Assembly: GCF_014652335.1 (NCBI RefSeq)
Contig: NZ_BMYP01000004.1
Coordinates: 1-64,000, forward strand
DNA length: 64,000 bases
Source of the DNA: Vogesella fluminis
GTDB lineage: Bacteria > Pseudomonadota > Gammaproteobacteria > Burkholderiales > Chromobacteriaceae
Direction of reading: 5' to 3'
The notes below the pieces were generated by a model that did not search any database, was not told where the DNA came from, and saw nothing but the letters and a program-made list of their open reading frames with translations. Position numbers and translations under genes: made by a program. This document shows positions 9,021 to 19,533 of the stretch, one piece after another (within the stretch, counting starts at the first letter, position 1; each line of letters begins with the position of its first letter).

Positions 9021-11306
9021 TCAGGCCTGTGCGGTGGCGTTCAGCTTCGCGCGCAGGCGCTTGGTGACGTTCACCATCGCCTGCAATGCGGCCTCGGTTT
9101 CCGGCCAGCCGCGCGTTTTCAGGCCGCAGTCCGGGTTCACCCACAGCCGCTCGGCCGGGATCACCTGCAGCGCCTTGTCCAGCAGCTTGTCCAGTTCGGC
9201 TTCGGTCGGAAGGCGCGGGCTGTGGATGTCGTAGACGCCCGGCCCGATCTCGTTCGGGTAGCGGAAGCTGCCGAAGTCGCGCAGCAATTCCATGTCCGAG
9301 CGCGAGGTCTCGATGGTGATCACGTCGGCGTCGAGCGCGGCGATGGCCGGCAGGATGTCGCCGAATTCCGAGTAGCACATGTGGGTGTGGATCTGGGTGC
9401 TGTCGTCGACGCCGGCGCAGGACAGGCGGAACGCCTCGCCGGCCCAGGCAAGGTAGCCGTCCCGGTCGCCGCGCTTGAGCGGCAGGCCCTCGCGCACCGC
9501 CGGCTCGTCGATCTGGATCACCTTGATGCCGGCGTTTTCCAGGTCCAGCACCTCGTCGTTGATCGCCAGCGCGATCTGCTTGCACACCGCGCTGCGCGGC
9601 AGGTCGTCACGCACGAAGCTCCACTGCAGGATGGTGACCGGGCCGGTGAGCATGCCCTTCACCGGGCGGCTGGTCAGACTCTGCGCGTACACCGCCCAGC
9701 TGACCGTCATCGGTGTCGGCCGTGCCACGTCGCCGTAGATCAGCGGCGGCTTCACGCAGCGGCTGCCGTAGCTCTGCACCCAGCCGTACTCGGTGAAGGC
9801 GAAACCGGCCAGCTGCTCGCCGAAGTACTCCACCATGTCGTTGCGCTCCGCCTCGCCGTGCACCAGCACGTCGATGTCCAGCTGCTCCTGCTTGCGGATC
9901 ACCAGCTCGATCTCGGCCTGCATCGCCGCCTCGTAGCTGGCCGCATCGAGCTCGCCGCGCTTGAACGCGGCGCGCGCGGCGCGGATCTCGCTGGTCTGCG
10001 GGAAGGAACCGATGGTGGTGGTCGGCAGCAGCGGCAGCTTCAGCCACGCGTGCTGCTGCGCGGCGCGCTGCGCGAACGGGCTGGCGCGGCGGTCGCTGCC
10101 GGCCGGCAGTGCGGCCAACCTTTGCGCGACCTCGGCGCGGTGGATGCGCGGGCTGCTGCGGCGCTGCTCGCGGGCGTAGTTGCTGGCCGAGAGCTCGTTC
10201 TCGATGCTGGCGCGCCCCTGCTGCAGGCCGCGCTTGAGCAGCTTCAGCTCGTTCAGCTTCTGCACCGCGAACGCGAGCCAGCTCTTGAGATCCACGTCCA
10301 GCTTGATTTCCTGCGCCAGGTCGAACGGGCTGTGCAGCAGCGAGCAGCTGGGCGCGAGCCACAGCCTGTCGCCCAGCTGCGCGTGCAGCTGCTCGGCCTG
10401 CCGCAGCACCGCGTCGAGGTCGGCGCGCCAGATGTTGCGACCGTCGATGACGCCGGCGGACAGGATCTTGTCCTGCGGCCAACCCTGGCTGAATGCGGCC
10501 AGCTGTTGCGGCGCGCGCACCAGGTCCAGGTGCAGGCCGGCCACCGGCAGCGCCTTCAGCCATTCCGCGTGGGTGGAGACGTCGCCGAAGTAGGTGGCCA
10601 GCAGCAGCTTGAGCGGGCTGGCGGCCAGCTGTTCGTAGGCGGGGGCGAAGGCCGCCAGCCACTCGGCCGGCAGGTCCAGCGCCAGGATGGGCTCGTCCAG
10701 CTGCACCCAGTCCACTTTTGCGGCATTGAGGGCCGCGAGCAGGTCCTGATAGGTTTGCAGCAGCGCCGGCAGCAGGCTCAGGCGGTCGAAGGCACTGCCC
10801 TTGCACTTGCCCAGCCACAGCAGGGTCAGCGGCCCGATCAGCACCGGCTTGGCCTTGATGCCCAGCGCCTGCGCCTCGGCGATCTGCGCCAACAGCGGTG
10901 CCGGGTTGGCCGCAAACGCGGTGTCGGCGTGCCACTCCGGGACCAGGTAGTGGTAGTTGCTGTCGAACCACTTGGTCATCTCGATGGCGTGCTGGCTGCG
11001 GTTGCCGCGTGCCAGCTGGAAGTACTCGGCGCTGGAAAGGCTGGCCGCGTCGAAGCCGAAGCGGCGCGGGATGGCGCCGACCAGCACCTGCGCGTCGAGC
11101 ACGTGGTCGTACAGCGAGAAGTCGCCGACCGGGCTGAGGTCGAGACCGGCGCCTTTCTGCAGCAGCCAGTGCTTCTGGCGCAGCTCGCGCGCGCCGGCCT
11201 GCAGCGCGGCGTCGTCGATCTCGTTTTTCCAGAACTGCTCGACCAGGAATTTCAGTTCGCGTTTGGCGCCGATGCGGGGGAAGCCGGCAAGATGAATGGT
11301 GCTCAT
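9021..11306 (-). CDS. metE: cobalamin-independent methionine synthase
   Basis: Transfers the methyl group of 5-methyltetrahydrofolate-triglutamate to homocysteine without B12. The 761-residue length and both halves are typical: N-terminal [15 protein letters not shown] and catalytic C-terminal domain with the zinc ligands in [10 protein letters not shown] (His and Cys) and [11 protein letters not shown] (Cys), plus [11 protein letters not shown]. Three motif copies lie inside (10111, 10475, 10904), read as RLAA, GWPQ and AAN. It diverges from metR with MetR-type sites in the 97-base gap. No B12 riboswitch is visible. Confidence 0.97.
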   Translation of the reverse strand: MSTIHLAGFPRIGAKRELKFLVEQFWKNEIDDAALQAGARELRQKHWLLQKGAGLDLSPVGDFSLYDHVLDAQVLVGAIPRRFGFDAASLSSAEYFQLARGNRSQHAIEMTKWFDSNYHYLVPEWHADTAFAANPAPLLAQIAEAQALGIKAKPVLIGPLTLLWLGKCKGSAFDRLSLLPALLQTYQDLLAALNAAKVDWVQLDEPILALDLPAEWLAAFAPAYEQLAASPLKLLLATYFGDVSTHAEWLKALPVAGLHLDLVRAPQQLAAFSQGWPQDKILSAGVIDGRNIWRADLDAVLRQAEQLHAQLGDRLWLAPSCSLLHSPFDLAQEIKLDVDLKSWLAFAVQKLNELKLLKRGLQQGRASIENELSASNYAREQRRSSPRIHRAEVAQRLAALPAGSDRRASPFAQRAAQQHAWLKLPLLPTTTIGSFPQTSEIRAARAAFKRGELDAASYEAAMQAEIELVIRKQEQLDIDVLVHGEAERNDMVEYFGEQLAGFAFTEYGWVQSYGSRCVKPPLIYGDVARPTPMTVSWAVYAQSLTSRPVKGMLTGPVTILQWSFVRDDLPRSAVCKQIALAINDEVLDLENAGIKVIQIDEPAVREGLPLKRGDRDGYLAWAGEAFRLSCAGVDDSTQIHTHMCYSEFGDILPAIAALDADVITIETSRSDMELLRDFGSFRYPNEIGPGVYDIHSPRLPTEAELDKLLDKALQVIPAERLWVNPDCGLKTRGWPETEAALQAMVNVTKRLRAKLNATAQA

Positions 11307-11323
11307 GTTGGTGTCTTTCTGTA

Positions 11324-11404
11324 TGAAATTTGTGCATTGATCATGCGATAATCATCGGCATGAGACAAATTCATTATTTTGCTACTTCACATGAGGCTGA
11401 TTCA
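11324..11404. promoter_or_regulatory. MetR-type operators between metE and metR
   Basis: Three near matches to the MetR consensus TGAA-N5-TTCA: TGAAATTTGTGCA (11324-11336), TGAGACAAATTCA (11361-11373) and TGAGGCTGATTCA (11392-11404). Each has a single mismatch in its outer arms. The last overlaps the metR start codon, which would suit autorepression. Confidence 0.65.
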
Positions 11405-12330
11405 TGACTCAGAGCCTGCTGGAACTACGCCACCTGAAGACGCTGCTGGCACTGGCCGAGACCGGCAGCGTGTCGCAGGCGGCGAAACGGGTGTTCCTGA
11501 CGCAATCGGCGCTGTCGCACCAGATCAAGGCGTTGGAGGCGCACTACGGCCTCAGCCTGTTCGAGCGCAAGACGCAGCCGCTGCGGCTGACGCCGGCCGG
11601 CGAGCGCCTGCTGCTGCTGGCGCGCGAGGTGCACGCCAGCATCGGCGCCGCCGAGCGCGACCTGGCGCGGCTGCGCGAGGGCGAGGCCGGCGAGCTGCGC
11701 ATCGCGGTGGAGTGCCACACCTGCTTCGACTGGCTGATGCCGGCGATGGACAGCTTCCGCCGGCACTGGCCGGCGGTGGAGCTGGACATCGTGTCCGGCT
11801 TCCATGCCGATCCGGTGGGCCTGCTGCTGACCGGGCGCGCCGATCTGGCCATCGTGGCCGAGGCGGAGGCGCACCCCGGCGTCACGCACCAGCCGCTGTT
11901 CGGCTACGAGATGGTGGTCATCGCCGCGCACGACCATCCGCTGGCGGCGCAGCCGGTGTGGCGGGCCGAGGATTTTGCCGCCGAGACGCTGATCAGCTAC
12001 CCGGTGCCGGACACGATGCTGGACCTGGTGCGCAAGATACTGAAGCCGGCCGGCATCAACCCGGCGCGGCGCACCTCGGAACTGACCATCGCCATCATCC
12101 AGCTGGTGGCCAGCCGCCGCGGCGTGGCGGCGCTGCCGTTCTGGGCGGTGAAGCCCTATCTGGAACGCGGCTACGTCAGCGCCGCGCGCATCGGCGAGGC
12201 CGGCCTGCACAGCGAGCTGTACGCGGCGCTGCGCAGCGACGACGCCAAGCTGGCCTATATGCAGGACTTCCTCGCCACGGTGCGCGAGCAGAGCTTCGCC
12301 ACGCTGCCGGGGCTGAGCGTGCTGGGGTGA
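11404..12330 (+). CDS. metR: LysR-type activator of methionine synthesis
   Basis: A 308-residue LysR-family regulator with an N-terminal winged helix-turn-helix (SVSQAAKRVFLTQSALSHQIKAL) and an effector domain with the MetR-typical stretch ECHTCFDWLMP. In enterobacteria MetR activates metE with homocysteine as co-effector; its divergent position next to metE and the sites between the genes support the same role. It ends just before an inverted motif pair that can act as terminator. Confidence 0.92.
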   Translation: MTQSLLELRHLKTLLALAETGSVSQAAKRVFLTQSALSHQIKALEAHYGLSLFERKTQPLRLTPAGERLLLLAREVHASIGAAERDLARLREGEAGELRIAVECHTCFDWLMPAMDSFRRHWPAVELDIVSGFHADPVGLLLTGRADLAIVAEAEAHPGVTHQPLFGYEMVVIAAHDHPLAAQPVWRAEDFAAETLISYPVPDTMLDLVRKILKPAGINPARRTSELTIAIIQLVASRRGVAALPFWAVKPYLERGYVSAARIGEAGLHSELYAALRSDDAKLAYMQDFLATVREQSFATLPGLSVLG

Positions 12331-12335
12331 CATGC

Positions 12336-12376
12336 TTGCGGCCAACCTTGTGCCGGTCGCGCAAGGTTGGCCGCAA
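12336..12376. terminator. perfect inverted motif pair between convergent genes
   Basis: TTGCGGCCAACCTT (12336-12349) and AAGGTTGGCCGCAA (12363-12376) are exact reverse complements separated by 13 bases. The pair lies between the stops of metR and the P-type ATPase gene, so it can form the same 14-bp hairpin in either transcript. Confidence 0.75.
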
Positions 12377-12388
12377 GATGGACAGGGT

Positions 12389-15073
12389 TCAGCGCCGCAG
12401 CAGCGCCTTTTCCGCCTCGATCAGCAGGAAGGCGAGCACGCCGCTGGCCGCGATCAGCCCCCAGTGCGCGAGCGCCGGCGACGCGGTGCCGAACAGGGTG
12501 TGCAGCCAAGGCAGGTAGCTGAACGCCAGCTGCAGCACGATCAGGATGGCCACGCACCACAGCGCGATGCGGTTGCCGCCCAGCACGCGCAGCGTCAGCG
12601 CGCTGCTGTGCTGGTGGCGGCTGTTGAACAGGTAGGCGATCTCGATCGCCACCATGCTGTTCACCGCCAGCGTGCTGGCCAGTGCCTGCGAGTGGCCGCC
12701 GTCCAGCGCCCACAGGTAGAGCGCGAACGGCAGCGTCACCATCAGCACGCCGACGAAGGCCAGCCGCCACACGAACAGCGCGTCGATCAGCCCGGCCCGT
12801 GGCGGCCGCGGCGGGCGCCGCATCACGCCATGCTCGGTCGGCTCGAAGGCGAAGGCCAGCGCCAGCGTCACCGCCGACACCATGTTCACCCACAGGATCT
12901 GCACCGGGCTGATCGGCAGCGCCACGCCGAACAGGATGGCGGCGATGATGATCAGCGCCTGGCCGACGTTGGTGGGCAGGATGAACAGGATGGCCTTTTT
13001 CAGGTTGTCGTACACGGTGCGGCCCTCGCGCACCGCCAGCGCCAGGGTGGCGAAATTGTCGTCGGTGATCACCATCTCCGCCGCCTCCTTGGCCGCCTCG
13101 GTGCCCTTGCCGCCCATGGCGACGCCGACGTCGGCCTGTTTCAGCGCCGGCGCGTCGTTGACGCCGTCACCGGTCATCGCCACCACCTCGCCGTTGTGCT
13201 TCAGCGCGGCGATCAGGCGCAGCTTGTGTTCCGGGCTGGCACGGGCGAACACGTCGATATCGCGTACCGCCTGCGCCAGCGCCGCGTCGTCCAGCGCGTC
13301 GATGTCGCTGCCGCTCAGCGCGCGCCGTCCGTCGCCGATGCCGAGGCGGCCGCCGATGGCGGCGGCGGTGCCGGCGTGGTCGCCGGTGATCATCTTGATG
13401 CGGATGCCGGCGCTCTGGCACAGCGCCACCGCCTGCGCCGCCTCCTCGCGCGGCGGGTCGATCAGGCCGACCAGGCCGAGCAGCAGCAGCTGGGCCTCGG
13501 TGTCGGCAAAGTCCAGCTCGCTGCTGCAGTGCGCCTGGCGCCGCTCGGCGATGGCCAGCACGCGGTAGCCGTCGGCGGCCAACGCTTGCGCCTGCTGCTG
13601 CCAGAACGCCGCCTCCAGATCGGCGATGCCGTGCTCATGCTGCTGGTGGCTGGCACGGGCCAGCAGCACCTCGGGCGCGCCCTTGAGCAGGATCAGGCGG
13701 TGGCCGTCGTGGTCGTGGTGCAGGGTGGCCATGAAGCGGTGTTCCGATTCGAACGGGATCGCGTCCTGCCGCGGCAGGCTGTGCAGCAGGCTGGCCAGCG
13801 GCAGCTGCGCCTTGTGCGCCAGCGTCAGCAGCGCGCCCTCGGTCGGGTCGCCGCTGAGCTGCCACTGGCCGGCAACGTGCTGCAGGCTGGCGTCGTTGCA
13901 CAGCGCCGCCGCGCGCAGCAGCGCGTCCAGCGGCGCGTGCTGGCCGTAGTGCAGCGGCGCGTCGTCGTGGAACAGGCCGCCTTCCGGCGCGTAGCCGACG
14001 CCGCTGACGCGCAGCTGGCGCTCGCGGGTGACGATACGGCCGGCGGTCATCTCGTTGCAGGTCAGGGTGCCGGTCTTGTCGGAGCAGATCACCGTCACCG
14101 CGCCCAGCGTCTCCACTGCCGGCAGCTTGCGCATGATGGCGCGCTGGCGGGCCATGCGCTCGATGCCGATGGCCAGCGTGATGGTGACGATGGCGGGCAG
14201 CCCTTCCGGAATCGCCGCCACCGCCAGCCCGACACCGGCCATGAACATGTCCTGCCAGCCATAACCGCGCCAGTACACGCCCAGCAGCAGGGTGAGGCCG
14301 GCCACCAGCAGCGTGGCGCCGGTCAGCCAGCGCGCGAACTGGTCCAGCTGCCGCATCAGCGGCGTGACGTTGTCGCCGACCTGGTCGAGCATCGCGTTGA
14401 TGCGCCCAAGCTCGGTGTCGCGACCGGTGGCGATCACCAGCCCGCGTGCCTGGCCGGAGCTGACCAGGGTGCCGGCGTAGGCCATGTTGCGGTGCTCGGC
14501 CAGCGGCGTCGCCGCCGGCAGCGCGGCAAAATCCTTGCTCACCGGCAGTGATTCGCCGGTCAGCGCCGCCTCGTCGAGGCGCAGCGAACGGCCGTCGAGC
14601 AGGCGCAGGTCGGCCGGCACCTTGTCGCCGCTTTGCAACAGCACGATGTCACCGGGCACCAGCATGCTGGCGTCGACATCGTGGCGTTCGCCGTCGCGGA
14701 TCACCGTCGCCTGCAGCGCCAGCATGTTGCGGATCGCTGCCAGCGCGCTCTCGGCACGCCCTTCCTGGATGGTGCCGATCACGGCATTGATCAGCACCAC
14801 GCCGAAGATCACCGCGCTGTCCACGTAGTCGGCCAGCAGCAGGGTGCCCAGCGCGGCGGCGAGCAGCACGTAGATCAGCAGGTTGTGGAATTGCAGCACA
14901 AAGCACAGCCACGGGCTCTTCGTGGCCGCCTGCGGCAGGCTGTTGCGGCCGTAGCGTTGCAGCCGCTGCGCCGCCGCCTGCCGGCTGAGACCGTCGTCGC
15001 TGCTTTGCCAGTACCGCATTGCCTCGGTGCTGTCCTGGGCATGCCAGTGCGGGGCGGGTGTTGCAGGCTTCAT
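12389..15073 (-). CDS. P2-type cation-transporting ATPase
   Basis: Inner-membrane ion pump of 894 residues. Visible parts: N-terminal cation-ATPase domain, TGES actuator loop near residue 173, PEGLP in M4 near 289, phosphorylation site DKTGT at Asp332, KGAPE in the nucleotide domain, MITGDH, and [11 protein letters not shown]. The start [10 protein letters not shown] was chosen because the longer open frame upstream runs through unrelated sequence. M6 reads [16 protein letters not shown], without the Asp of the NLVTDG motif of calcium pumps, so calcium specificity is not supported; Na+, K+, Mg2+ or H+ remain possible. Divergent from a universal stress protein gene. Confidence 0.85.
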   Translation of the reverse strand: MKPATPAPHWHAQDSTEAMRYWQSSDDGLSRQAAAQRLQRYGRNSLPQAATKSPWLCFVLQFHNLLIYVLLAAALGTLLLADYVDSAVIFGVVLINAVIGTIQEGRAESALAAIRNMLALQATVIRDGERHDVDASMLVPGDIVLLQSGDKVPADLRLLDGRSLRLDEAALTGESLPVSKDFAALPAATPLAEHRNMAYAGTLVSSGQARGLVIATGRDTELGRINAMLDQVGDNVTPLMRQLDQFARWLTGATLLVAGLTLLLGVYWRGYGWQDMFMAGVGLAVAAIPEGLPAIVTITLAIGIERMARQRAIMRKLPAVETLGAVTVICSDKTGTLTCNEMTAGRIVTRERQLRVSGVGYAPEGGLFHDDAPLHYGQHAPLDALLRAAALCNDASLQHVAGQWQLSGDPTEGALLTLAHKAQLPLASLLHSLPRQDAIPFESEHRFMATLHHDHDGHRLILLKGAPEVLLARASHQQHEHGIADLEAAFWQQQAQALAADGYRVLAIAERRQAHCSSELDFADTEAQLLLLGLVGLIDPPREEAAQAVALCQSAGIRIKMITGDHAGTAAAIGGRLGIGDGRRALSGSDIDALDDAALAQAVRDIDVFARASPEHKLRLIAALKHNGEVVAMTGDGVNDAPALKQADVGVAMGGKGTEAAKEAAEMVITDDNFATLALAVREGRTVYDNLKKAILFILPTNVGQALIIIAAILFGVALPISPVQILWVNMVSAVTLALAFAFEPTEHGVMRRPPRPPRAGLIDALFVWRLAFVGVLMVTLPFALYLWALDGGHSQALASTLAVNSMVAIEIAYLFNSRHQHSSALTLRVLGGNRIALWCVAILIVLQLAFSYLPWLHTLFGTASPALAHWGLIAASGVLAFLLIEAEKALLRR

Positions 15074-15292
15074 GGACAGGCTATCCTTGAGTGAACTGCA
15101 CGCAGTGTAGAGTGGTGCAGCCGGTGCATGGTTTCCATGCCGGAGTATGTCTTGATGGATCGCAAAGATTGCCGCAAAACTTTCCGCAGCCGGTGGCGTC
15201 AATGAGATGATCTGCCCGCACGGGTAGGCAGCTTGCTGACGGCATGTCGGTGCCGGAGACTGCCGGCGTATTGAAACAAAAGGAATGCGGTG
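15074..15292. other. intergenic region between the ATPase and usp genes
   Basis: 219 bases containing both divergent promoters. No confident promoter or operator was identified; the only clear signal is AAAGGA before the usp start. Confidence 0.4.
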
Positions 15293-16138
15293 ATGATGAA
15301 GAAGATTCTGCTGGTGCTCGATAGCGGCGACAGCGCCCTGCTGGCGCGTGACTATGCGCTGCAGCTGGCCAAACGGCACCAGTGTGCGCTGACGGCGCTG
15401 GCGCTGATCGACGGTGCCCCGCTGCTGGAAGGCGAGGCGATGCCGCCGGGGGCTTTCGCCTATCGCATGGCGCGCGATGCCAGCATGGAGCAGCGCTGGC
15501 TGGACAACGCGCGCGGCCTGCTCGACAGTGCGCGCGCGCAGGCCGGCGAGCTGGATATCGAACTGGCCAGCGTGCTGGCCGAGGACGGCCGCCCGGAGGA
15601 CGAGCTGGCCAGGCACGCACCGCGGCACGACCTGCTGGTGGTGTCCACCGACAGCCACCTGGGCGAGAGCCAGCGCCCGCACGACAGCCGCTGGCTGGAA
15701 AACTACCTGCTGAATCCGGCGCGGCCGATGTTGCTGTTCTCGGCGGACACCGTGGTGCCCGAGCATCCGCGCTGCGTGGTGCTGGCCTACGACGGCAGCC
15801 CGTGCGCCGCCCGCGCGCTGCAGCAGTTCGTGTTCCTCGGCCTCGCCCACGATCTGCCGCGCAAGGTGATCGCCAACCACACCGATCCGCAGGAGGCAGA
15901 GCGCCTGGCCTGCGAAGGCGCCGCCTATCTCGCCGGCCACGGCCTGCCGGCGGAGCCGGTGGCGCTGACCGCGCGCGGCTCCACCTCGCAAACCCTGATC
16001 GCCGCCGCCGACAGCCACGGTGCCGCGCTGCTGGTGATGGGCGCCTTCGGCCACAACAGCTGGAAGGAGCGCCTGTTCGGCTCCACCACCCGCACGCTGA
16101 TGAAGCATAGCCACGTGCCGCTGCTGATGTTCCACTGA
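15293..16138 (+). CDS. tandem-domain universal stress protein
   Basis: About 281 residues made of two Usp domains. The N-terminal domain begins KKILLVLDSGD and is divergent. The C-terminal domain keeps the ATP-binding pattern GAFGHNSWKERLFGST (G-x2-G-x9-G-S/T). Three starts are possible (GTG 15290, ATG 15293, ATG 15296); AGGA at 15281-15284 fits 15293 best. Such UspE-like proteins respond to envelope or energy stress in other bacteria. The pairing with a divergent ion pump suggests, but does not prove, a shared stress trigger. Confidence 0.85.
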   Translation: MMKKILLVLDSGDSALLARDYALQLAKRHQCALTALALIDGAPLLEGEAMPPGAFAYRMARDASMEQRWLDNARGLLDSARAQAGELDIELASVLAEDGRPEDELARHAPRHDLLVVSTDSHLGESQRPHDSRWLENYLLNPARPMLLFSADTVVPEHPRCVVLAYDGSPCAARALQQFVFLGLAHDLPRKVIANHTDPQEAERLACEGAAYLAGHGLPAEPVALTARGSTSQTLIAAADSHGAALLVMGAFGHNSWKERLFGSTTRTLMKHSHVPLLMFH

Positions 16139-16149
16139 GCCGCGAGGCG

Positions 16150-16194
16150 CAACAAAACGGTCAGCCGTCCATGCGACGGCTGGCCGTTTTGTTG
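16150..16194. terminator. bidirectional terminator between usp and ntrC
   Basis: A 20-bp arm beginning CAACAAAACGG pairs with an arm ending CCGTTTTGTTG around CATGC, with one G-T wobble. It lies between the convergent usp and ntrC stops. Confidence 0.85.
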
Positions 16195-16216
16195 TCGGCC
16201 GCGGCGGGCGGCGGCC

Positions 16217-17668
16217 TCAGTCGCCGCCGTGTTCCAGCCCCAGTTCCTGGATCTTGCGCGTCAGCGTGTTGCGGCCCCAGCCCAGCAGGTTGGCCGCTTC
16301 CACCTTGCGCCCGCCGGTGTGGGCGAGGCCGCTCCGGATACAGGTGCTTTCGAAGCGGGCGGTGAGGTCGTCGATGATGCCGGTTTCACCTGCGGCCAAC
16401 CTTTGCGCCACCTCGCGCGCCAGCAGCATGGTCCAGTCGCCTGCCGGTTGCGGTGCAGGCCCGCCTTCTGCGGCGAGCGGCAGCTCGATGGTGCCGCCGC
16501 TGCCAGCGATCAGCTCGGGGCGGAATTCCGGTGGCAGGTCCTGCATCTCCACCGACTGCCCCGGCGCCATCACCGTGATCCACTGGCACAGGTTTTCCAG
16601 CTGGCGCACGTTGCCGGGAAAGGCGTAGTGCTGCACCAGCGCCATCGCCGCCTCGGACAGCCGCTTCGGCTCCACGCCAAGGTTGGCCGCACTGCGCGCG
16701 AGGAAGTGGCGCACCAGCAGCGGGATGTCCTCGTTGCGCTCGCGCAAGGGCGGCAGGCGCAGGCGGATCACGTTGAGGCGGTGGAACAGGTCTTCGCGGA
16801 ACTGGCCGAGCTTGACGCGCTCTTCCAGATGCTGGTGGGTGGCGGCGATCACGCGCACATTGGCCTTGATCGGGGTGTGACCGCCGACGCGGTAGAAGTG
16901 GCCGTCGGACAGCACGCGCAAGAGCCGCGTCTGCAGCTCGGTCGGCATGTCGCCGATCTCGTCCAGGAACAGGGTGCCACCTTCAGCTTCTTCGAAGCGG
17001 CCGCGGCGGGTGCCCAGCGCGCCGGTAAAGGCGCCTTTCTCGTGGCCGAACAGCTCCGACTCCAGCAGGTCTTTCGGAATCGCCGCGGTGTTGAGCGCGA
17101 TGAACGGTTTGGCCGAGCGTACCGAGTGGCGGTGCAGCGCCTCGGCGACGCGCTCCTTGCCGGTGCCGGATTCGCCGGTGATCAGCACCGTGACGCTGGA
17201 TTGCGACAGGCGGCCGATGGCGCGGAACACGTCCTGCATCGCCGGTGCCTGGCCCAGCAGCGCCGGCATCGCCTCGGCGTCCTCGCTGGCCGCCTCGCTG
17301 CTGCGACTCTCCGCCAGCGCGCGCTCGATCAGCGCCACCGCCTGGTCGACGTCGAAGGGCTTGGGCAGGTATTCGAAGGCGCCGCCCTGGAATGCCGCCA
17401 CCGCCGAGTCGAGATCGGAGTGCGCGGTCATGATGATCACCGGCAGCGCCGGATGCTCCTGCTTCACCTTGCCGAGGAATTTCAGGCCGTCGGTGCCCGG
17501 CATGCGGATGTCGCTGATGATCACGCTGGGGCAGGCGTCGTACAGCGCGTTGAGCGCGTCGTCCGCGCTGGAGAAGCTCTGGTAGGCGATACCGCTGCGC
17601 GCCAGCGATTTTTCCAGTACCCAGCGGATCGCCTTGTCGTCGTCAATGATCCAGACCGCTTGCGTCAT
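16217..17668 (-). CDS. ntrC: nitrogen regulation response regulator NtrC
   Basis: Sigma-54 enhancer-binding activator of nitrogen-limitation genes. The 483-residue protein has a receiver domain with phospho-acceptor Asp53 (IISDIRMPG), an AAA+ domain with Walker A GESGTGKE, the sigma-54 contact loop GAFTGA and the Walker B LFLDEIGD, and a Fis-type helix-turn-helix near the end (KVEAANLLGWGRNTLTRKI). It starts 22 bases after ntrB and is surely co-transcribed with it. Motif copies at 16392 and 16679 are read as RLAA and AANL. Predicted target sites lie before glnA at 21099-21146. Confidence 0.96.
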   Translation of the reverse strand: MTQAVWIIDDDKAIRWVLEKSLARSGIAYQSFSSADDALNALYDACPSVIISDIRMPGTDGLKFLGKVKQEHPALPVIIMTAHSDLDSAVAAFQGGAFEYLPKPFDVDQAVALIERALAESRSSEAASEDAEAMPALLGQAPAMQDVFRAIGRLSQSSVTVLITGESGTGKERVAEALHRHSVRSAKPFIALNTAAIPKDLLESELFGHEKGAFTGALGTRRGRFEEAEGGTLFLDEIGDMPTELQTRLLRVLSDGHFYRVGGHTPIKANVRVIAATHQHLEERVKLGQFREDLFHRLNVIRLRLPPLRERNEDIPLLVRHFLARSAANLGVEPKRLSEAAMALVQHYAFPGNVRQLENLCQWITVMAPGQSVEMQDLPPEFRPELIAGSGGTIELPLAAEGGPAPQPAGDWTMLLAREVAQRLAAGETGIIDDLTARFESTCIRSGLAHTGGRKVEAANLLGWGRNTLTRKIQELGLEHGGD

Positions 17669-17690
17669 GCTTGTTCGCCTTGAAGTAGTT

Positions 17691-18770
17691 TTATTGGTCC
17701 GGGCCGAATGGCATCAGTACCGTAAAGCAGGTGTTGCCCGGACGGGATTCGAATTCGATGGTGCCGCCGTGCTGGTGTACGAAGGTCTGCGCCAGCGTCA
17801 GGCCCAGGCCGGTACCCTCGGCGCGCCCGGTGACCAGCGGGTAGAACACGTGGTCGCGGATGTCGTCGGGGATGCCGGGGCCGTTGTCGATGACTTGCAA
17901 TTTCAGTGCCAGGTTGTGGCGCTTGCGGGCGAGGGTGACCTGGCGCGCGACGCGGGTGCGCAGGATGATCTCGCCGCTGCCCTTCATCGCCTGCACCGCG
18001 TTCTTGGCGATGTTGAGCACCACCTGGATCAGCTGTTCCTTGTCGGCGGCCAGCATCGGCAGGCTGACGTCGTAGTCGCGGCGTACCGTCAGCCCCTGCG
18101 GGTACTCGGCCAGCAGGATGCTGCGTACCCGCTCCAGTACTTCGTGGATGTTGACGTCGCTGGCGATGTGGCGGCGGTGCGGCGCCAGCAGGCGGTCGAC
18201 CAGATGCTGCAGCCGCAGCGCCTCCTCGCGGATCACGCCGGTGTATTCCAGCAGCTCGGGGCGGTCGGCGATCTCGTGCTCCAGCAGCTGCGCCGCGCCG
18301 CGGATGCCGCCGAGCGGGTTCTTGATCTCGTGCGCCAGGTTGCGGATCAGCTCGCGGTTGGCCTGTTGCTGCAGCAGCAGCCGTTCCTCGTTGGCGATGC
18401 GCAGCTGCTGGTCGATCGGGCGCAGCTCGACCAGCGCCAGGCGCGGCGGGCTGTCGATCGGGGTCACGGTGAGGCCGATGTGCAGCGGGATGCCGCCCTC
18501 CGGTACCAGCTCCAGATCGTGCTCGATATAGCTGCCGGCATGATCCAGCGCCATCTGCACCGCGTTCTTCAGCGCACGCGCGTCATGGAACAGCGCGTAC
18601 AGCGAGTGCTTTTGCAGCTCCTTGCGGCCAACCTTGAGCAGGCTTTCGCAGGCCGGGTTGGCGAACAGCAGCCGGCCGTTGCGCTCGACGATCATCACCG
18701 GTGTTTCCAGCAACTCCAGACCGGCGTACTGCTGCGGATAGTTTGGGGGTGTCATGGGAGCATTCCACAT
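17691..18770 (-). CDS. ntrB: nitrogen regulation sensor kinase NtrB
   Basis: Cytoplasmic histidine kinase/phosphatase for NtrC, controlled by PII in known systems. About 359 residues: a PAS domain at the N-terminus, the H-box RNLAHEIKNPLGGIRG, the N-box VLNIAKNAVQAM, and ATP-lid patterns DNGPGIPDD and GTGLGLTL. No membrane segments, as expected for NtrB. The start is uncertain between ATG 18770 (MWNAPM) and ATG 18755 (MTPPNY), neither with a strong ribosome site. A full motif copy at 18622-18635 is read as KVGRK inside the PAS domain. Confidence 0.93.
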   Translation of the reverse strand: MWNAPMTPPNYPQQYAGLELLETPVMIVERNGRLLFANPACESLLKVGRKELQKHSLYALFHDARALKNAVQMALDHAGSYIEHDLELVPEGGIPLHIGLTVTPIDSPPRLALVELRPIDQQLRIANEERLLLQQQANRELIRNLAHEIKNPLGGIRGAAQLLEHEIADRPELLEYTGVIREEALRLQHLVDRLLAPHRRHIASDVNIHEVLERVRSILLAEYPQGLTVRRDYDVSLPMLAADKEQLIQVVLNIAKNAVQAMKGSGEIILRTRVARQVTLARKRHNLALKLQVIDNGPGIPDDIRDHVFYPLVTGRAEGTGLGLTLAQTFVHQHGGTIEFESRPGNTCFTVLMPFGPDQ

Positions 18771-18874
18771 TGCCTGTACCGGTATTAGCAAGAAACAAGC
18801 CCGGGCGGGAACGGTCTGGCGACCGCCATGCGATATAGTTTGCCCTGTTTTGGTGCGTCCGTGTCGTTTTGGTG

Positions 18875-19327
18875 CTAGTTGGCGTTGCCCAGTTCCTGCT
18901 TTAGCGCCGCGATATTGCGTTCGCGGTCGGTGACCGCATCGCGCAGGCGCTGCAATTGGGCGGGCGGAGTGCCGGCTTTCTTGCCGGCGTCCTGCAGGCT
19001 TTGCCGCGCTTCGCCCAGTGCGCGCTGCTCGTTGTCCAGCTCGGTCTGCAGGATGCGGCGGCGGCCGGCGTCACGCTGGCGCTGGGTGCCGCTGTCCACC
19101 GGCGGAATGTGCGCCGGGCCACTGTCTGCCCGCGGATTGCGGCTGCGGGGTGTCGCCGGGCGTACTGCAGTCGTGGCCGGGGTGAGCTGGATGGCGTGCG
19201 CCCCGCGCAGTGGCACATCGGTGAAGGTGACATGGCCATCCTTGTCGACATATTTGTAAATGGCGGCGGCGCTGGCCGCAGTGGCAGCGCTGCACAGCAG
19301 CAGTAAAGCGAAAAGCAGGCGCGGCAT
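18875..19327 (-). CDS. DUF4124-domain exported protein
   Basis: A 150-residue exported protein with a signal peptide of about 20 residues ending in ASA, then the DUF4124 pattern IYKYVDKDGHVTFTDVPL. The C-terminal half is charged and probably coiled-coil. DUF4124 proteins are widespread small envelope proteins of unknown role, common next to ntrBC and glnA in betaproteobacteria. The start MPRLLFALLLL was chosen for the signal peptide; the open frame extends further but that part does not look coding. Confidence 0.75.
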   Translation of the reverse strand: MPRLLFALLLLCSAATAASAAAIYKYVDKDGHVTFTDVPLRGAHAIQLTPATTAVRPATPRSRNPRADSGPAHIPPVDSGTQRQRDAGRRRILQTELDNEQRALGEARQSLQDAGKKAGTPPAQLQRLRDAVTDRERNIAALKQELGNAN

Positions 19328-19422
19328 GACGTCACCAGGGAAAACGGACCAGTGCCGATGATAGTGAAAGTTGCGGGCCAAGTCAGCGTGATGGTGTCCT
19401 GCGCCGGCAGGCGTGCTGGCGG

Positions 19423-19443
19423 TTGCGGCCAACGTTGGCCGCA
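19423..19443. repeat. palindrome of two fused motif copies
   Basis: Two motif halves overlap head to head through AACGTT, giving a palindrome about 20 bases long that begins TTGCGGCC and ends GGCCGCA. It lies beyond the glnA terminator. Confidence 0.8.
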
Positions 19444-19464
19444 GGCCGTGGCCGCACAATGAAA

Positions 19465-19493
19465 AACCCGCAGCGCCGGTGGCGCTGCGGGTT
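19465..19493 (-). terminator. glnA terminator
   Basis: AACCCGCAGCGCC pairs perfectly with GGCGCTGCGGGTT around GGT. Read leftward it ends in TTTTTC. It lies 40 bases past the glnA stop. Confidence 0.9.
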
Positions 19494-19533
19494 GGTGCGG
19501 CAGGTTCCGGACGGCGCCGGAACGCGCGTCAGC

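Noticed and set aside
9222-11351. Plus-strand open frame of 709 codons opposite metE
   Set aside because: Antisense shadow of metE. The composition is low-complexity and the start lies inside another gene.
15074-16135. N-terminal extension of the P-type ATPase across the stress protein gene
   Set aside because: The frame stays open but is antisense to the usp gene. The ATPase family N-terminus starts near 15073.
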